From NCBI GenBank assembly GCA_023512835.1, contig CM042084.1, forward strand, positions 56,660,793 through 56,724,792: a DNA stretch of 64,000 nt, in the 5' to 3' direction. The notes beneath the pieces are model-generated. The model was not told the DNA's origin. It worked only from the letters and a program-made list of their open reading frames with translations, and searched no databases. Of the stretch, positions 1 through 11,400 are shown piece after piece. Made by a program: the position numbers and the translations under genes. The stretch is from Taxillus chinensis (lineage: Eukaryota; Streptophyta; Magnoliopsida; Santalales; Loranthaceae). The stretch's first letter is position 1, and each line of letters begins with the position of its first letter.

Positions 1-345
1 AAGGATTCGAGCCTTCCATTGATCCGGACTAAGTTTCCACCGACATGGAGTAAGGATCCGAGCCTTCCATTGATCCGAACTAAGCTTCCACCGACACGGA
101 GTAAGGATCCGAATCCTCCATTGATCCAGGACTAAGCTTCCATGACACGCAGTAAGGATCCGAGTCTTCCATTGATTCGGACTAAGCTTCCACTGACACA
201 GAGTAAGGATCAGAGCCTTTCATTGATCTGGGCTAAGCCTCCATTGATACAGAGTAAGGATCCGAGCCTTCCAATCATCCGGAATAAGCTCTAATCATCC
301 GAAATAGCCTTCCATTGATCCGAATTCGAGCCTCCACTGACCTTT
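1..345 (+). repeat. Tandem array of about 51-bp units in F' LTR
   Basis: Six to seven imperfect units carry the motifs GGAGTAAGGATCCGAGCC, TTCCATTGATCCGGACTAAG and CTTCCACCGACAC. The homologous position of LTR F (25577-25812) has a shorter array of the same motif type in the opposite orientation. The same motif family recurs in LTRs A, B and C. Confidence 0.85.
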
Positions 346-776
346 GACCCTACCAACCTTTGGCCTTTGCTGATTGGCCTATCCATGGGATCGCTCACTA
401 TTTCTTCACGGGATGTGTTTGTATTAGCTGTATAGATGCTTCTCAATGCCTGTCGGTCACATGTGCTCATATGAAACCAAAAAGGGCAATCATAGGTCGT
501 TAGTCCACCCGACATAAGATGGAATCCAAAAAACAAAATGTTGGCATGAATAATATATCAATAAATACAGCAATAATGAAGCTACGTCCAAAGACATTAA
601 AAAGGATGTCCTTTCCCTTGCACAAGAGACTTACGCCCAAGCTCTTTCCCTTTGCAGAGACCAACGCCCAAGGATGACTCCCAAGCTTACACCCAAGAAC
701 ACCCAAATTTTTGCCCAAACTCTCTCCTTTTCCCAAAATCAAAAAAAATCCTTCCCATACTTTCTTCTTTCACTAG

Positions 777-1817
777 TGTTCCACCCTAGACAAGGGCTAA
801 GATTACCTAATCATGCATAAATCAGGCATTTGCTTTCATACAAGTGAATTATACAAGAACTGAATTTCATTTCATTGAACAAGCATAAACCATAAACCAA
901 ACTAATTACAACATATTGGGGGCTACATTGCTCCCCTAGACTAACAAAACTACCCCATAATCATAATGAAAGCAATAGAAATTATAAGAAAGAACATGAT
1001 TACAGTACCAGGACAATAAAGGAAGAACCCAAGATGAACCAGGACTCCGGCCTCCAAAGACTCCTGCGTCTGCTGCCCAAAATCGCTCCTCTCCAACTCC
1101 AGTGCCGCCAAAGGACAATCCAATCTTTCAACAACGGCTATAGCTCTTTTTCAGAACTCAGATCAGATTGTCTAACCAAGAATGATCTACAATGCCTCCC
1201 AAGCCCCCTATTTATAGGATTTTGTGGGTCAAATTACGGTTACAAAAGGTGTGCCCTAACTATAAATGTGGTCGCCATCAAAACGACGTCGTTTTGGTTA
1301 GTGACACTATTCGACGTTCTAGGCTCAATAAAACTCAAACTACACCAAATTTGACCCAAGTTCTTTGGAGGAAAATGATTAAAACAACAAAACACATCGA
1401 TTGGAGCTCAAAACCGCCGCACGCGAGAATGCACGTGAGAAAGTCCTTTTCGCGTGCAACTCCAAATCAGCCCAAATTTGCTCCAAAGCTTCATTAGAAC
1501 TTGTAGAAAGCATCCATGCTTCAAACTCCTTGCACGTGAGAAACACCTTTTCGCGTGCACCTTCATTTTGCTCTTATTTTGCTTCCATCTTCTTCCTATA
1601 GCTTCCTCTTGAGTGTATGGATTGATCTAGCCAAGGTGTGTGGGAAAAAGTTGCTCCAAAACCTGCCAAAAATACTCAAAAAGTACAACTATACACCAAA
1701 CAAGGTCTTCCTAGGGGTTAGAACAAAGATATGCAAAATACCATGCAAATAGGCTCAAAACATACTCTAAAACACCCTAAATATGGCATAGGATAACAAG
1801 ATAAATGCTCGTTATCA
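777..1817 (-). mobile_element. Probable solo LTR (about 1.04 kb) inserted in F' LTR
   Basis: This block interrupts sequence otherwise shared between F' and F: homology stops near 776 and resumes near 1818 in a CT run. Read on the minus strand it starts TGATAACGAGC and ends GGAACA, as an LTR would. It carries a perfect 18-bp palindrome CAAAACGACGTCGTTTTG at 1279-1296. No clean duplication fits TG...CA ends; TCACT occurs at both edges (770-774 and 1815-1819) but overlaps one end. It has no second copy here, so family and exact borders are uncertain. Confidence 0.4.
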
Positions 1818-2581
1818 CTCTCTCTCTCTCTCTCTCCCAAATAAAATCTTTTCATCATCTGCTCAAAAATCCAACGTACCACGCTAGCCGGTCACAAGAA
1901 ATCCTAGCTGATTTTTGTACTTGGCGCCACCGGAATTTCTTGATCTGGTGAGCAGGCGACTTTCGGTGTGGACAGGATATTTCAAACGAAAGTCCAGTAT
2001 TGAAGCCCCATTCAAGCTAAAGTCGGTTCAATTTGCATTTGTTTCTTTATTTTTTAGCATATTTGCATTTATATTTGATGTAATTTTTAGTATTTTTCTG
2101 GTATTTATTTTTAGCTTATTTATATTTATATTTGATGTAATTTTTAGGATTTTTCGCTTTTTTTATGTTGTTGGTATATGTTATATTTTCCTTTTTTACG
2201 TTGTATGTTGTAATATGTAAACTATAGTTAAAAAAAAAAGAGAACAAAGAGAGACATGAAAAAGAAGAAAAAAAAAGGGTAGTTTTATTATTTGTGGATG
2301 TCACAATCACACACTCCACACTTATTTTGATGTGTGTGCATGTAGTCATAGTCGAAAACAAAACAAAAACAAAGAACAAACAAATATGCATTTTTAAGTT
2401 TTAACTTATGATTTCGGTTCAATTCTTTTAAAACAAAAAAAAGACAAAAAAAGGAGAGTTTTCAAAAAAACACAACAAAAAAACATTTTTAACACAACAA
2501 AAAAACGTTTTAAAAAAAAACTAACTAACTAACAAACAAAACAGCAAAACAGCAAAAAAAATAAAAATAAAAAGCAAAACC

Positions 2582-3482
2582 ACATCACATAACTTTATTA
2601 AATTAAATTCAAACCACAATAGATGTCCATAAGACAAACCACATCACTTTATTAATTTAAAAACCTTTTACATCATTTCCCCCATTAGGGTTACATTAAC
2701 TCCTTCAAAATAACATAAAACAAAATACAGCAGATAACTCAGTCTTCCACCTTAGTGTTCCCACCTAACACCCGTAGGTTCCTGAAAACAAATAAGACAC
2801 GGTAGGAGGGGTGAGCAACCACAGCTCAGTAGGGATCATGTCTCCCTAACCCATCCCATGCTCTTAGCATCTACATGTCCACGTGCACAAGTGCAGTATC
2901 ATGGCATTAATATATAAATAGGTTATAATCAAGATTTATATATATGTAAACACACAAACGAACCACAAAGGCACGTACAACCATTTCCATGACCACAAAG
3001 GCTTCCATAGCCACAAAGAACTTACAATCACAACACAATAATACACATTCACAACATATCAATTTAACACAAGTATTCATCACACACGCCATTTTTAGGG
3101 TTAAGTTCGCATGAGATTATCAACCACACTATGACACGGACCCTTAATCCCCACGAGACCCTACCATGAAACCATCTCGCACGAATGCAACTCCACTATG
3201 AAATGGACCCTTAATTCCCACTGACCCCGGGCTCATCAACGTTCACAAACACAACATACCAATGAAGGCCAACATTCATATAGGAGATCACACCTATATG
3301 AATACATATATACATATACATATACATCAATCACCAATGTCAAGGCCGAACCCTAGAAAAGGTCTAAGAGTGCAAAATCCCTACCTCGAATTCGATTGTG
3401 TTAAGGTTTGGAACCGGAAGATCCTCCTTTCTCCTGTCTAAAGGCGTCTCTCCAAGAACGTAGTGGCAACGAACGCACCAAG

Positions 3483-3521
<39 letters not shown>

Positions 3522-3971
3522 CTCTGCGGCTAGGGTTCCCTTTTCTGGAAATATATAGCAAAGACAACATGCTACCCAAGGTCAATGCGGCCCAAGACGC
3601 GTCGACCTCGTGTTGACCTCCGCTACTCCGGACTACTGATGTTGCGACTCAATTCGGGTTAACAATGCCACAGACTACTCCGGGCTACTAAGGTGTGTTC
3701 CGTGTTAAGGGATCGCTCGGATCCTTACTCCGTATGAAGGGAAGATCCCGGACTAGACCACAACGCCCGGATTTGACCACAATACTCCGGATTTACTTCC
3801 CACGGATTTGGACTAACTTCCCTCTGATCCGGATCAACTTCCCACTGATCCGGACTAACTTCTTACTGATCCGGATTACTTCCCACTAATCTGGACTAAG
3901 TCTCGGGTCTTCATAGTCCTTGCCCAAACACAATTGGCTAACTCTTCCAATCCCAAACACGGGTCATTATA
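2582..3971 (-). mobile_element. 3' LTR of element A (truncated)
   Basis: It matches the right LTR (60189-61706) collinearly but lacks the first 28 bases of that copy on the plus strand. Its end is TATA where the partner has TACA. A minus-strand TATA-like stretch lies at about 3549-3556, next to a CT microsatellite at about 3486-3517. The TCCGG-type array at 3690-3905 lies between the LTR start (in element sense) and this TATA, so it is in U3. The block 2690-2850 matches the R/U5 region of LTR E. Confidence 0.85.
3690..3905 (-). repeat. TCCGGAT/ACTCCG array in U3 of LTR A (3' copy)
   Basis: Short degenerate units such as CTGATCCGGACTAACTTCC and CTCCGGATTTGACCACAA repeat several times. The partner LTR has the same array at 61395-61640 with extra copies of ACTGATCCGGACTAAC. 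The motifs are the same as those in the LTRs of B, C and F. Confidence 0.75.
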
Positions 3972-3984
3972 TCCTCTTCCCCTT
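3972..3984 (-). other. Polypurine tract of element A
   Basis: On the minus strand the bases next to the 3' LTR read AAGGGGAAGAGGA. This is the plus-strand DNA priming site. It corresponds to the PPT of element E (AAGGGGGAGAGGA) and follows the same conserved upstream segment GAGGATGAAAAGTCTT. Confidence 0.8.
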
Positions 3985-4326
3985 AAGACTTTTCATCCTC
4001 GAAAAAAAACAATATGCTAAGTAGAACCGCAAAGAATAACAAACACATGCAACCCATTTGCATAACCACATGGATCATACATTGCACACACATCACATAT
4101 TACATGACAGACTCAACAAAGCACACATGTTTCCATCACAATGAAATAGCATGGCATATCCAATATCCAATCACCATCAAACAATGCATATAACACATAT
4201 CCTCATGTCTTAAATACACATATGAAATATAAATACCTATATCAAAAGAATAATACATAACACATCAAAAATAACTAGCATAGGAAACCACATCACTATC
4301 TCTTGACCAAAAACCACCTCCCTCCC

Positions 4327-6203
4327 TCAAGATTGTTCGTCATCGAACAATTCCGGGTGCTGCTCCCGCATCATAGACCCACGTTCCCATGTCTCCTCCT
4401 CAATGTCACGGTGCTGCCACAGCACGCAAACCAAAGGAAGAGTGTGACCACGCAAAAGCTTCTCTCGTCGATCCAATATCCGGATAGGAACCACAATAAT
4501 GGACATGTCATCCTCAATATCCAATGCCTCTCAATCAATCACATGAGTTGGGTCAGGATGATACTTCCTCAACTGGGACACATGGAACACATTGTGCACC
4601 CGACTCAATCGCGGTGGCAATGCTAATCGGCCACTGGCCCCACACGAGCTATAACCTCAAAAGGACCAATAAACCGCGGAGATAACTTGGAACCTCTCCC
4701 AAACCGCTGATGTCCACGACGTGGAGAAACACGGAGGAGCACATGATCTCCCACAGAAAACTTCAAAGGTCGCCGCCTCTGATCTGCATAAAATTTCTGG
4801 TGACTATGAGCTGATAACAAGCACTGATGAATCAATTTGACCTTCTCGGTAGCCTTTTGAAGCAACTATGGTCCCAGAAGAGCTGCCTCCCCCACCTCAG
4901 TAGAACACAAAGGTGACCAACATGGTCTGCCACACAATGCCTCAAAAAGAGCCATCTCAATGGATGCCTAATAACTGTTGTTGTAGGCAAACTCCACCAA
5001 AGGAAGGTGAGTTGCCCACAAACCTCCAAAATCTAGCACACAGCCCGCAATATGTCCTCCAACGTCTGATTCGTCCTCTATCGACCATCAATCTCAGGGT
5101 GAAAAGCTGTACTCATGCTAAGCTTTGTCCCCATAGCCTCCTGCAAGCCTGCCCAAAAACGAGAAGTGAACCCCGAATCTCTATCAGACACAATCGACGA
5201 TGGTACCTCATGCAATATCACAATCTTGTTCACATAAAGCTGACTTAATGCCCCAATGGAATCCCGCTCGCGAACGGCAAGAAAATGGGCCGACTTCGTT
5301 AGCCAATCCACAATCACTCATATCATGTCTTTCCTCCCAATAGTGGGTGGAAGGCCAGTCACAAAATCCATCCCTATTTGGTCCCACTTCCACTCACGCC
5401 GGCAACGGCCGTAACATACCCGCTGGTCGTTGATGTTCATCTTTCACCTATCGACAAGTGAGGCACCTCAAAACAAATGCGACCACATCACGTTTCATTC
5501 CAGGCCACCAAAAATGCCTCCGAAGTGCATGGTACATCTTCGTACCCCCTAAATGTATAGCAACTCTAGACTAATGAAACTCCCTCATCACCTCATCTCT
5601 AAGAGAAGAAGCCATTACCAATCGTCCTTAAAAAGAGAACTCATGCTCAGGACCCTCCGTCCAATCCTTAGATAGCTCGCCAGCCTCAATACGGGCACGA
5701 GAGAATCTCACACTCTATATCACCCAACTGTCCCTCCCGGACTCGTTGATACAACTCGGCACAACAACAATAGGACTTAGTATTGTCCCACCGTAACGAG
5801 CAATAGGTCGCAATCGCAACATTGCCAACCGATTCATCGGCTTCCACTCTCTCACCGCCACCTCGGCTTTCCCTTTCCTGCTCAACACATCGGCTACAAC
5901 ATTACCCTTGCCAGGGTGTAGGCAAGAGTAAAATCAAAGGTCTCGCAAATACTCTACCCATCTCCTCTTGCCTCAAATTCAAGTCCCTCTCGAGTAAAAA
6001 TGTACCGAAGGCTCTTGTGATCTAAGAACACCACAAACTTTTCCCCTAATAGGTAATGCCGCCAACTTTTCAATGCAAAGATAACAACCACCAACTCAAG
6101 ATCATGGGTAGGGTAATTCTACTCATGTGATTTCAACGCCTCGACCCATAAGCTACCACACCGTGCTCCCGCATAAGTACACACCCCAAACCAATCCTGG
6201 ATG
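4327..6203 (-). pseudogene. Element A pol, 3' half: RNase H end, integrase, chromodomain
   Basis: Read leftwards from the B insertion at 6203, the RNase H remainder (about 6203-5700) is followed by an integrase zinc region and core (about 5600-5050; HALRRHFWWPG-like and LTKSAHFLAVRERDS segments) and an integrase C-terminal segment at 4865-4623 (GSKLSPRFIGPFEV). A chromodomain-like end follows at 4524-4327 (ILDRREKLLRG, LWQHRDIEEETWE, FDDEQS then stop). That final segment places the element among Tekay-type chromoviruses, where it is thought to guide integration to heterochromatin. Many frameshifts and stops separate the pieces, and the catalytic core is not in one frame. The other half of pol lies at 56839-58330. 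Confidence 0.85.
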
Positions 6204-9200
6204 TGTCATCACCCGTTTTTGACCAGGCTCATTGCCTGGCTTTTGTGAAAGGATTCCATGCTAGTTCATTCAGTTGATCCTAGAGTCATCCCTGCACAAG
6301 GCTCGCACAAACCATTAAATAAAAGAAAAACACATAGTCGCCACCAAAAAAATTAAAGGTGTGATTGGGCACTTAGAAAAAGAAAGGGTCTACGGTTCCC
6401 CGAAAATTAGGTTCGAGAGTCCGTCACGTGTGGGGAAGGAAGAAAAACTCTTGCACCCCCACAACGCCCACAATTGGTACCTAATCTTGATCTATGGGTG
6501 TTTGCTTGTTTTATTATTTATTCAAAAAAAAGAGTTTTTTGTATTTTTAATTTTTAAGAAAAAGAAAGATTTTAGGATCTAGGCCTTAAAACCACAAAAA
6601 AACGAGATTTTAATAAAATAAATAAAATGGGGCATTCTAATTTTAGAAAAAAGAATGTGGGATCTAAGCTCATGTGACAGTATTGCGTTTTTCAGGAAAA
6701 CAAAAGGGAACTTTCTTTTTTTAGAAAAGAAAATAAAAACAATTTGAATTCAAATGGAAATACTCGCCACAATTAATATTAGCCCAGGCGAGACTAGGAT
6801 ATGAGCATCTAGGGCTCAATCCTCATGACCGCCCGGCCCTTGTTTTAAATTTTCTAGAAGAGATATGGTTTTTGTGCTCTTACATTTTATTATTTTGGAA
6901 AATAATAAATGAAAAGAGAAATGCAAACCGTTTTTTGTATTTTCGTTTTTTAAACTTTGAGAAATAATGAAAAGAGAAAATAGAGAAGTTTTTGGGTTTT
7001 ACGTTTGAAAACAGCACAAAAAAATAAAATAAACAGTAGAGAACCTGGAAGAGTGAAAATGATGCAGATTTGAGTCCTTTTTCTCTTCAAGAAATGCCCC
7101 CAAAGAATTTCCTGCAAGCACAAAAGTTAGAAAAAGAAGTCTTTCCGATCTCGGCTCCTCCCCGTAAAGGCGAACGGTGGTTCTGGGCACTTTTCCCCTT
7201 AGAGAATGAGTATCTCTCCCTTTGACAATTCCCAGGATACTCTCTCTCTCTCTCCCTCTCGATTTTTATCTCTAAGAAATGCGGTGGAAAGCTCTCTCCG
7301 AAATAACCTCTTATGATGCTTGATAATTGATGGCTGATGTTCCCACTGGATGGCCTATTTATAGGTATTTTAGGGAAAGTATCCATTGGTGCATTAATTA
7401 CACTCTTTATAATTTCCAAAGAGTCAATTGCAGTGTCCCGAGGGCTTAATTATGGCTTCCTATTCCCATGTTTTAAAAAAGAGAGTCCCGATGCTTAAAA
7501 ATAAATAAATCACTTGGGATTATTTATTCCTCTGCTGTATCTGGAAGCCTTGGTGGGTAAGGGTTGGATAAACCTCTAGGTATATTGGTGCCGTTGAGAA
7601 TTAATAGCCATGCAATCCTAGGGTCAACGTTGATTTCCAAAGGACTTTATTCATTTAATTACAACATCTCCCCGTTCTTATGCTCAAAAACGAGTCCCAA
7701 AACGTTTGAATTTAATATTCGGAGACTCCTCAATTCCCACGCTTAAAAGGGGGTTCCAAGACACTGATAACATTTAAAAAAAGTTTTTTCTGGATTTTTC
7801 AGAGTCTCGATGCTTTGGAGTCACTTCCAGACTTGTAGAAGGGCTATTTTGGAGTTTTTCCGGATCATTTAGGTGATTTTTAGACCAATGGGTCCTTATT
7901 CCACATCAGCAGGTCCTTATTCAGCACCGGTGGGTCCTTATTCAGCACCAGTGGGCTTAGCCTGGATTTGACCAAGTTTGACCACCGAATTTGGGCTTAT
8001 TCCGCATCAATGGTCCTTATTCAACATCGTTAGGTTTAACCCGGATTTGTCAGCGCTAATTTCCTTACTCCATATCAGTGCTAATTCCTTACTCCATGTG
8101 AATGGTTAGCCCGGATCCCTTACTCCGGATTTGACCAAGTTTGACCGCCGGATCTGGGCTTAGTCCGGATCCCTTACTCCGGATTTGACCAAGTTTGACC
8201 GCCGGATCTGGGCTTAGTCCGGATCAGTGGGCTTAGCCCGGATTTGACCAAGTTTGACCACCGGATTTGGACTTAGTCCGGATTTGACCTTGTTTGACCG
8301 TCGGATTTGGGCTTAGTCCGGGTTTGACCATGTTTGACCGCCAAATTTGGGCTTAGTCCGCATCAATGGACCTAGCCCGGATTTGACCAAGTTTGACTGC
8401 CGAATTTGGGCTTAGTCCGAATTTGACCAAGTTTAACCACCGGATTTGGGTTTAACCACCATGTGTGGGCTTGGTCGCCACGTGACACCTCTACTTGGGC
8501 TTCCTTAGGCCTCCCTTGTTCATACTTGTGGTATGAGGAGAGTGTCTTTGTATATATACTGGACGAAGGAGAAACAAAATTGGCAATGTGAGACAAACAT
8601 GCATATGAAGAACCAAAATTCATGGAAAATTGACAGATTTATGGGACAACTTTAAAAATTCATAACTTTCTCCATAGAGCTCTGATTAGGGCCAAATGGG
8701 TCTTGTTCTACTCAAAATTCTGTTATATATCTTCTGAAAGTGGAATCAGTCCAAAAGTATCAGCCATTTAGGAGAAAACTGAGAAATACCGCACAGAGGT
8801 ACATGATAAAGTGAGCATTCTGCCTGTCCGATTCAAAAATTCATAGTTAATTGTACAGAACTCGGATTACCGTCAAACAAGTTGGAGATGATAGATAAAG
8901 ATGTTATGTAACTAATTAAATTGACTTTATTCAGATCCAATGAGTATTGAGAAAGTTATTGGCAAAATAGTGCGCTGCGCACTGGCTGCTCTCCCCCAAA
9001 TTTGTACAAGGTTTGGTTGCCAACTTTGAAAAATCATAACTAATTGAATATAGCCCGGAATATTCTCAAATCAATTGGAAATGATAGATAAAGATGTTAT
9101 ATAATCAACGCAATTGACTTTGTTGGGTTACGACAAGTATCGGGGAAGTTATTAATAAAATAGCGGGCTGCACACCGGTTGTCCAATTCAACTTGGTACT

Positions 9201-9382
9201 TTTGTCATAATCATTTCATTTCTTCTCGGAATCAAGTGTGGTCAAGTGCGTTGTCCTCCAAATGTCATCCTCTATCACTTAGAGCTTGTTTTGGGGCATA
9301 TAAAGGTCTCCCAAAGTGGTCCTTAGTCTTGCGGTCTTTCGTCGAGTATGGTTGTGATCTAACCCGGTCAAAATGTTCAACA
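6204..9382 (-). mobile_element. 3' LTR of element B
   Basis: It is collinear with 53887-56834; the extra length is mostly additional repeat units around 8100-8350. On the minus strand it begins TGTTGAAC and ends GGGTGATGACA. A TATA box (CTATAAATAGG, minus) lies at about 7352-7362, and the repeat array at 7884-8470 is upstream of it, so in U3. No coding content was recognised; the small open frames are not conserved. Confidence 0.9.
7884..8470 (-). repeat. TCCGGATTTGACC / CCTTATTC array in U3 of LTR B (3' copy)
   Basis: Roughly 50-60 bp units combine GGGCTTAGTCCGGAT, TTGACCAAGTTTGACC and CCTTACTCC. There are more units here than in the partner LTR (55565-55890), which accounts for most of the LTR length difference. 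It belongs to the motif family shared with LTRs A, C and F. Confidence 0.85.
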
Positions 9383-9395
9383 GCTGCCCCTCTTT
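9383..9395 (-). other. Polypurine tract of element B
   Basis: The minus strand reads AAAGAGGGGCAGC directly before the 3' LTR start TGTTGAAC. This fixes the orientation of B. Confidence 0.8.
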
Positions 9396-9544
9396 GTGCA
9401 TTGTTTGTATATAAATGATGTACAAAGATAACCAACTACCCATTTTGAATGGTTAGATCTCCTTAGTCATTTCCCATAAGATCTGATTCCTTGGAGTTTG
9501 GCATTGTTATGAGATTGATGTGACATCTTTGGTCAAATACGATA

Positions 9545-10040
9545 TTTTGGGTCGAACAGCTTCTAGGACTGTGCAGGTGATATCTTGGGCTAGGAGGGTG
9601 GCTTCTTGGGCTGAATAGCTTCTTGGGCTATGACACGACATCTTGGGTCGAAAATGAGTGACATCTTAGGTCGATTAGCTTCTTGGGCTATGAGGGTGGC
9701 TTTTTGGGCCGAATAGCTTCTTGGGCTATAAGGGTGGCTTCTTGGGCCGAATAATAGTGTCTCGGGCTATAAAGGTGGCTTCTTGGGCCAAATTGCTTCT
9801 TGGGCTATGAGGGTGGTTTTTTGGGCCGAATAATAGCATCTTGGGCTATAAAGGTGGCTTCTTAGGCCGAATAATAGCATCTCGGGCTATAAAGGTGGCT
9901 TCTTGGGCCAAATAGCTTCTTGGGCTATGAGGGTGGCTTCTGGGGCCCATGTGGTGACATCTCGGGTCAAATAGCTTCTTGGGCTATGAGGATGGCTTCT
10001 TGGGCCGAATAATAGTGAGATAGCATCTTGGGCTATGGAT
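9545..10040 (-). repeat. Tandem array of about 38-40 bp units in the B 3' UTR
   Basis: About eleven degenerate units are built from CTTCTTGGGCTATGAGGG, TGGCTTCTTGGGCCGAATA and ATAGCATCTCGGGCTATAAA. It does not occur elsewhere in the window. Repeats in this position are common in very large Tat-type elements; a function is not known. Confidence 0.85.
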
Positions 10041-10818
10041 AGGTGACTCTATCATGGCTCCCTCTATGAGTTCACTCTAAGAGATCGCTCTACGAGATTA
10101 CCACTCAAGAGTCATGCTTGGGCTTACGATCTAGGTTTGCCGGGTTTAGTTCTTTGATTTTAAAAGGGGATTTTGTTTGTCGTGGGTGAGTCCTCATCTG
10201 TCTTTGAAGCTTAACTCGTTGGTAGATCATGAGATGAATCCTCATGCCATTCTCGATATACGGATAATCCTGTGAGTAAGAAGAACAAACATGCTAGGAT
10301 GTATGATAATGATGCATAAAGATGCATGAATGTATGTGACTTTATGATTAAGTTTGTAAATCCTTCTCCTCCGCCGGGAAAGAGGCCAGGTGGATGACTT
10401 GTGCTTTTTGTTCTCTCTTTGCTCCAAGAGACCAGGGCTCCATCTTTTTCTCCATGCTGATATCCCCATGCATGGAATGTTCAAGAAAACTTCTGCGTGG
10501 GGATTTTTTTATTTTTTTTAAAAATAATTTTGAAAAAAGATAAAGAATTTTGAGAAAACTACATCATCATACACAACATGACTCATGCATTATCATATGA
10601 GTTTAACAAGTCTTCCTTTTATAAAACAGAATGACAGGTTTTTAAGATATTGGTCTACAAAGTTGATCAAAGTATGCTCAAGACGTGACCAATCCTTCGT
10701 TTCGAGTTGGCCTTTGATGTGGAGTAACTGATCAGTCCCTCTAAGGTGCTTGAGATTTTATTAGACTGCTTTAGGTGACTTTGGATCCTAGTCCCTTTGT
10801 TTGGCTTTGTATTTTACC

Positions 10819-10846
10819 CTTAGTGCCCTTTCGGGTTTTCACTAAG
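10819..10846 (-). other. Hairpin 1 in the B 3' UTR
   Basis: The arms CTTAGTG and CACTAAG form a perfect 7-bp stem around a loop with an inner CCC/GGG pairing. It is part of a duplicated block; see hairpin 2. Confidence 0.6.
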
Positions 10847-10892
10847 TCCGCCTTTAATTTTTCTCTCTTTTCATAGAGCTTTGTATTTTACC

Positions 10893-10920
10893 CTTGGCGC
10901 CCTTTCGGGTTTTCACCAAG
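10893..10920 (-). other. Hairpin 2 in the B 3' UTR, with paired changes relative to hairpin 1
   Basis: In the element-sense RNA the arms are CUUGGUG and CGCCAAG. Relative to hairpin 1 one A-U pair has become G-C, and one U-A pair has become a U-G wobble, so all seven pairs are kept. On the other strand the second change would be a mismatch, so the pairing fits the sense strand of B only. Confidence 0.55.
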
Positions 10921-11218
10921 TCCGCTCTTAGCTGCAACTTCCTCGTCTTTGTACCAAAATGAAATTTTTGTTGCCATTTATATGAAGGAGATGATGAGCG
11001 TGAGATTTAGACTCACTTGGGCAAGCTGGTTTTGACTTAACGAAAATGGTGAACGACCGTTTGGAATTCTTTTGCAAGATGAGAAGGCTTTCTTTTTATT
11101 TTTTGGCCCTTTGGTGCTTTCTTTTTTTGCTTTTACTCAGGGAAAGGCTCCCTAAATGGTAAATAAGGATAAAGAAAAGGTTCAAGAACATGGAGAATTC
11201 TTTCAATAAATGGCAATT

Positions 11219-11400
11219 TTAAATCCACTTTCGTACAAGAATAGAAATTAAACATAAAATTTCTTTACTGACATCATTGTTTACAAGGTTCGGGAGTTCA
11301 TCTCCATCCATTTTGGTGAGGACGAGTGCACCACCCGAGAATGCTCTTTTTTACAACATACGGCCCCTCATAGTTTGGAGTCCATTTGCCTCTATGATCA
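11219..11400 (-). pseudogene. Element B integrase, C-terminal tail
   Basis: Reading on from the segment that stops at element D, the minus strand gives a GKWTPNYEGPYVV-type integrase C-terminus and then, after a one-base frameshift, a LVLTKMDGDELPN segment and a stop at 11219-11221. The same frame ends with IHHD at the other side of D, which confirms that D landed in this gene. Confidence 0.8.

Larger units (their letters stand above)
1..2581 (+). mobile_element. F' LTR, left part: Ogre-like LTR that received element A
   Basis: This is the reverse complement of the solo LTR at 23853-26199 over most of its length. Shared blocks are the tandem array, the region around 350-760, the CT-rich stretch near 1819-1840, and the AT-rich block at 1915-2400. 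Its sense is therefore plus. It starts before the window and is cut at 2581 by the left LTR of element A; the LTR end reappears at 61707-61845. Compared with the other copy, about 240 bases next to the junction are missing, together with the first 28 bases of A's LTR. No coding sequence is present. It is the oldest layer of the stack. Confidence 0.75.
9396..11218 (-). other. Long 3' untranslated region of element B
   Basis: About 1.8 kb lies between the integrase stop (11219-11221) and the PPT without a recognisable protein. It contains a roughly 38-40 bp tandem array (9545-10040) and two related hairpins (10819-10846, 10893-10920) inside a duplicated block of about 46 bp. The open frames in it are short and not recognised. 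Confidence 0.6.

Noticed and set aside
2041..2220. Phe/Ile-rich frame (FSIFAFIFDVIFSIFLVF) like a membrane protein
   Set aside because: It comes from T-rich repeats within LTR F'. The homologous stretch in LTR F is interrupted.
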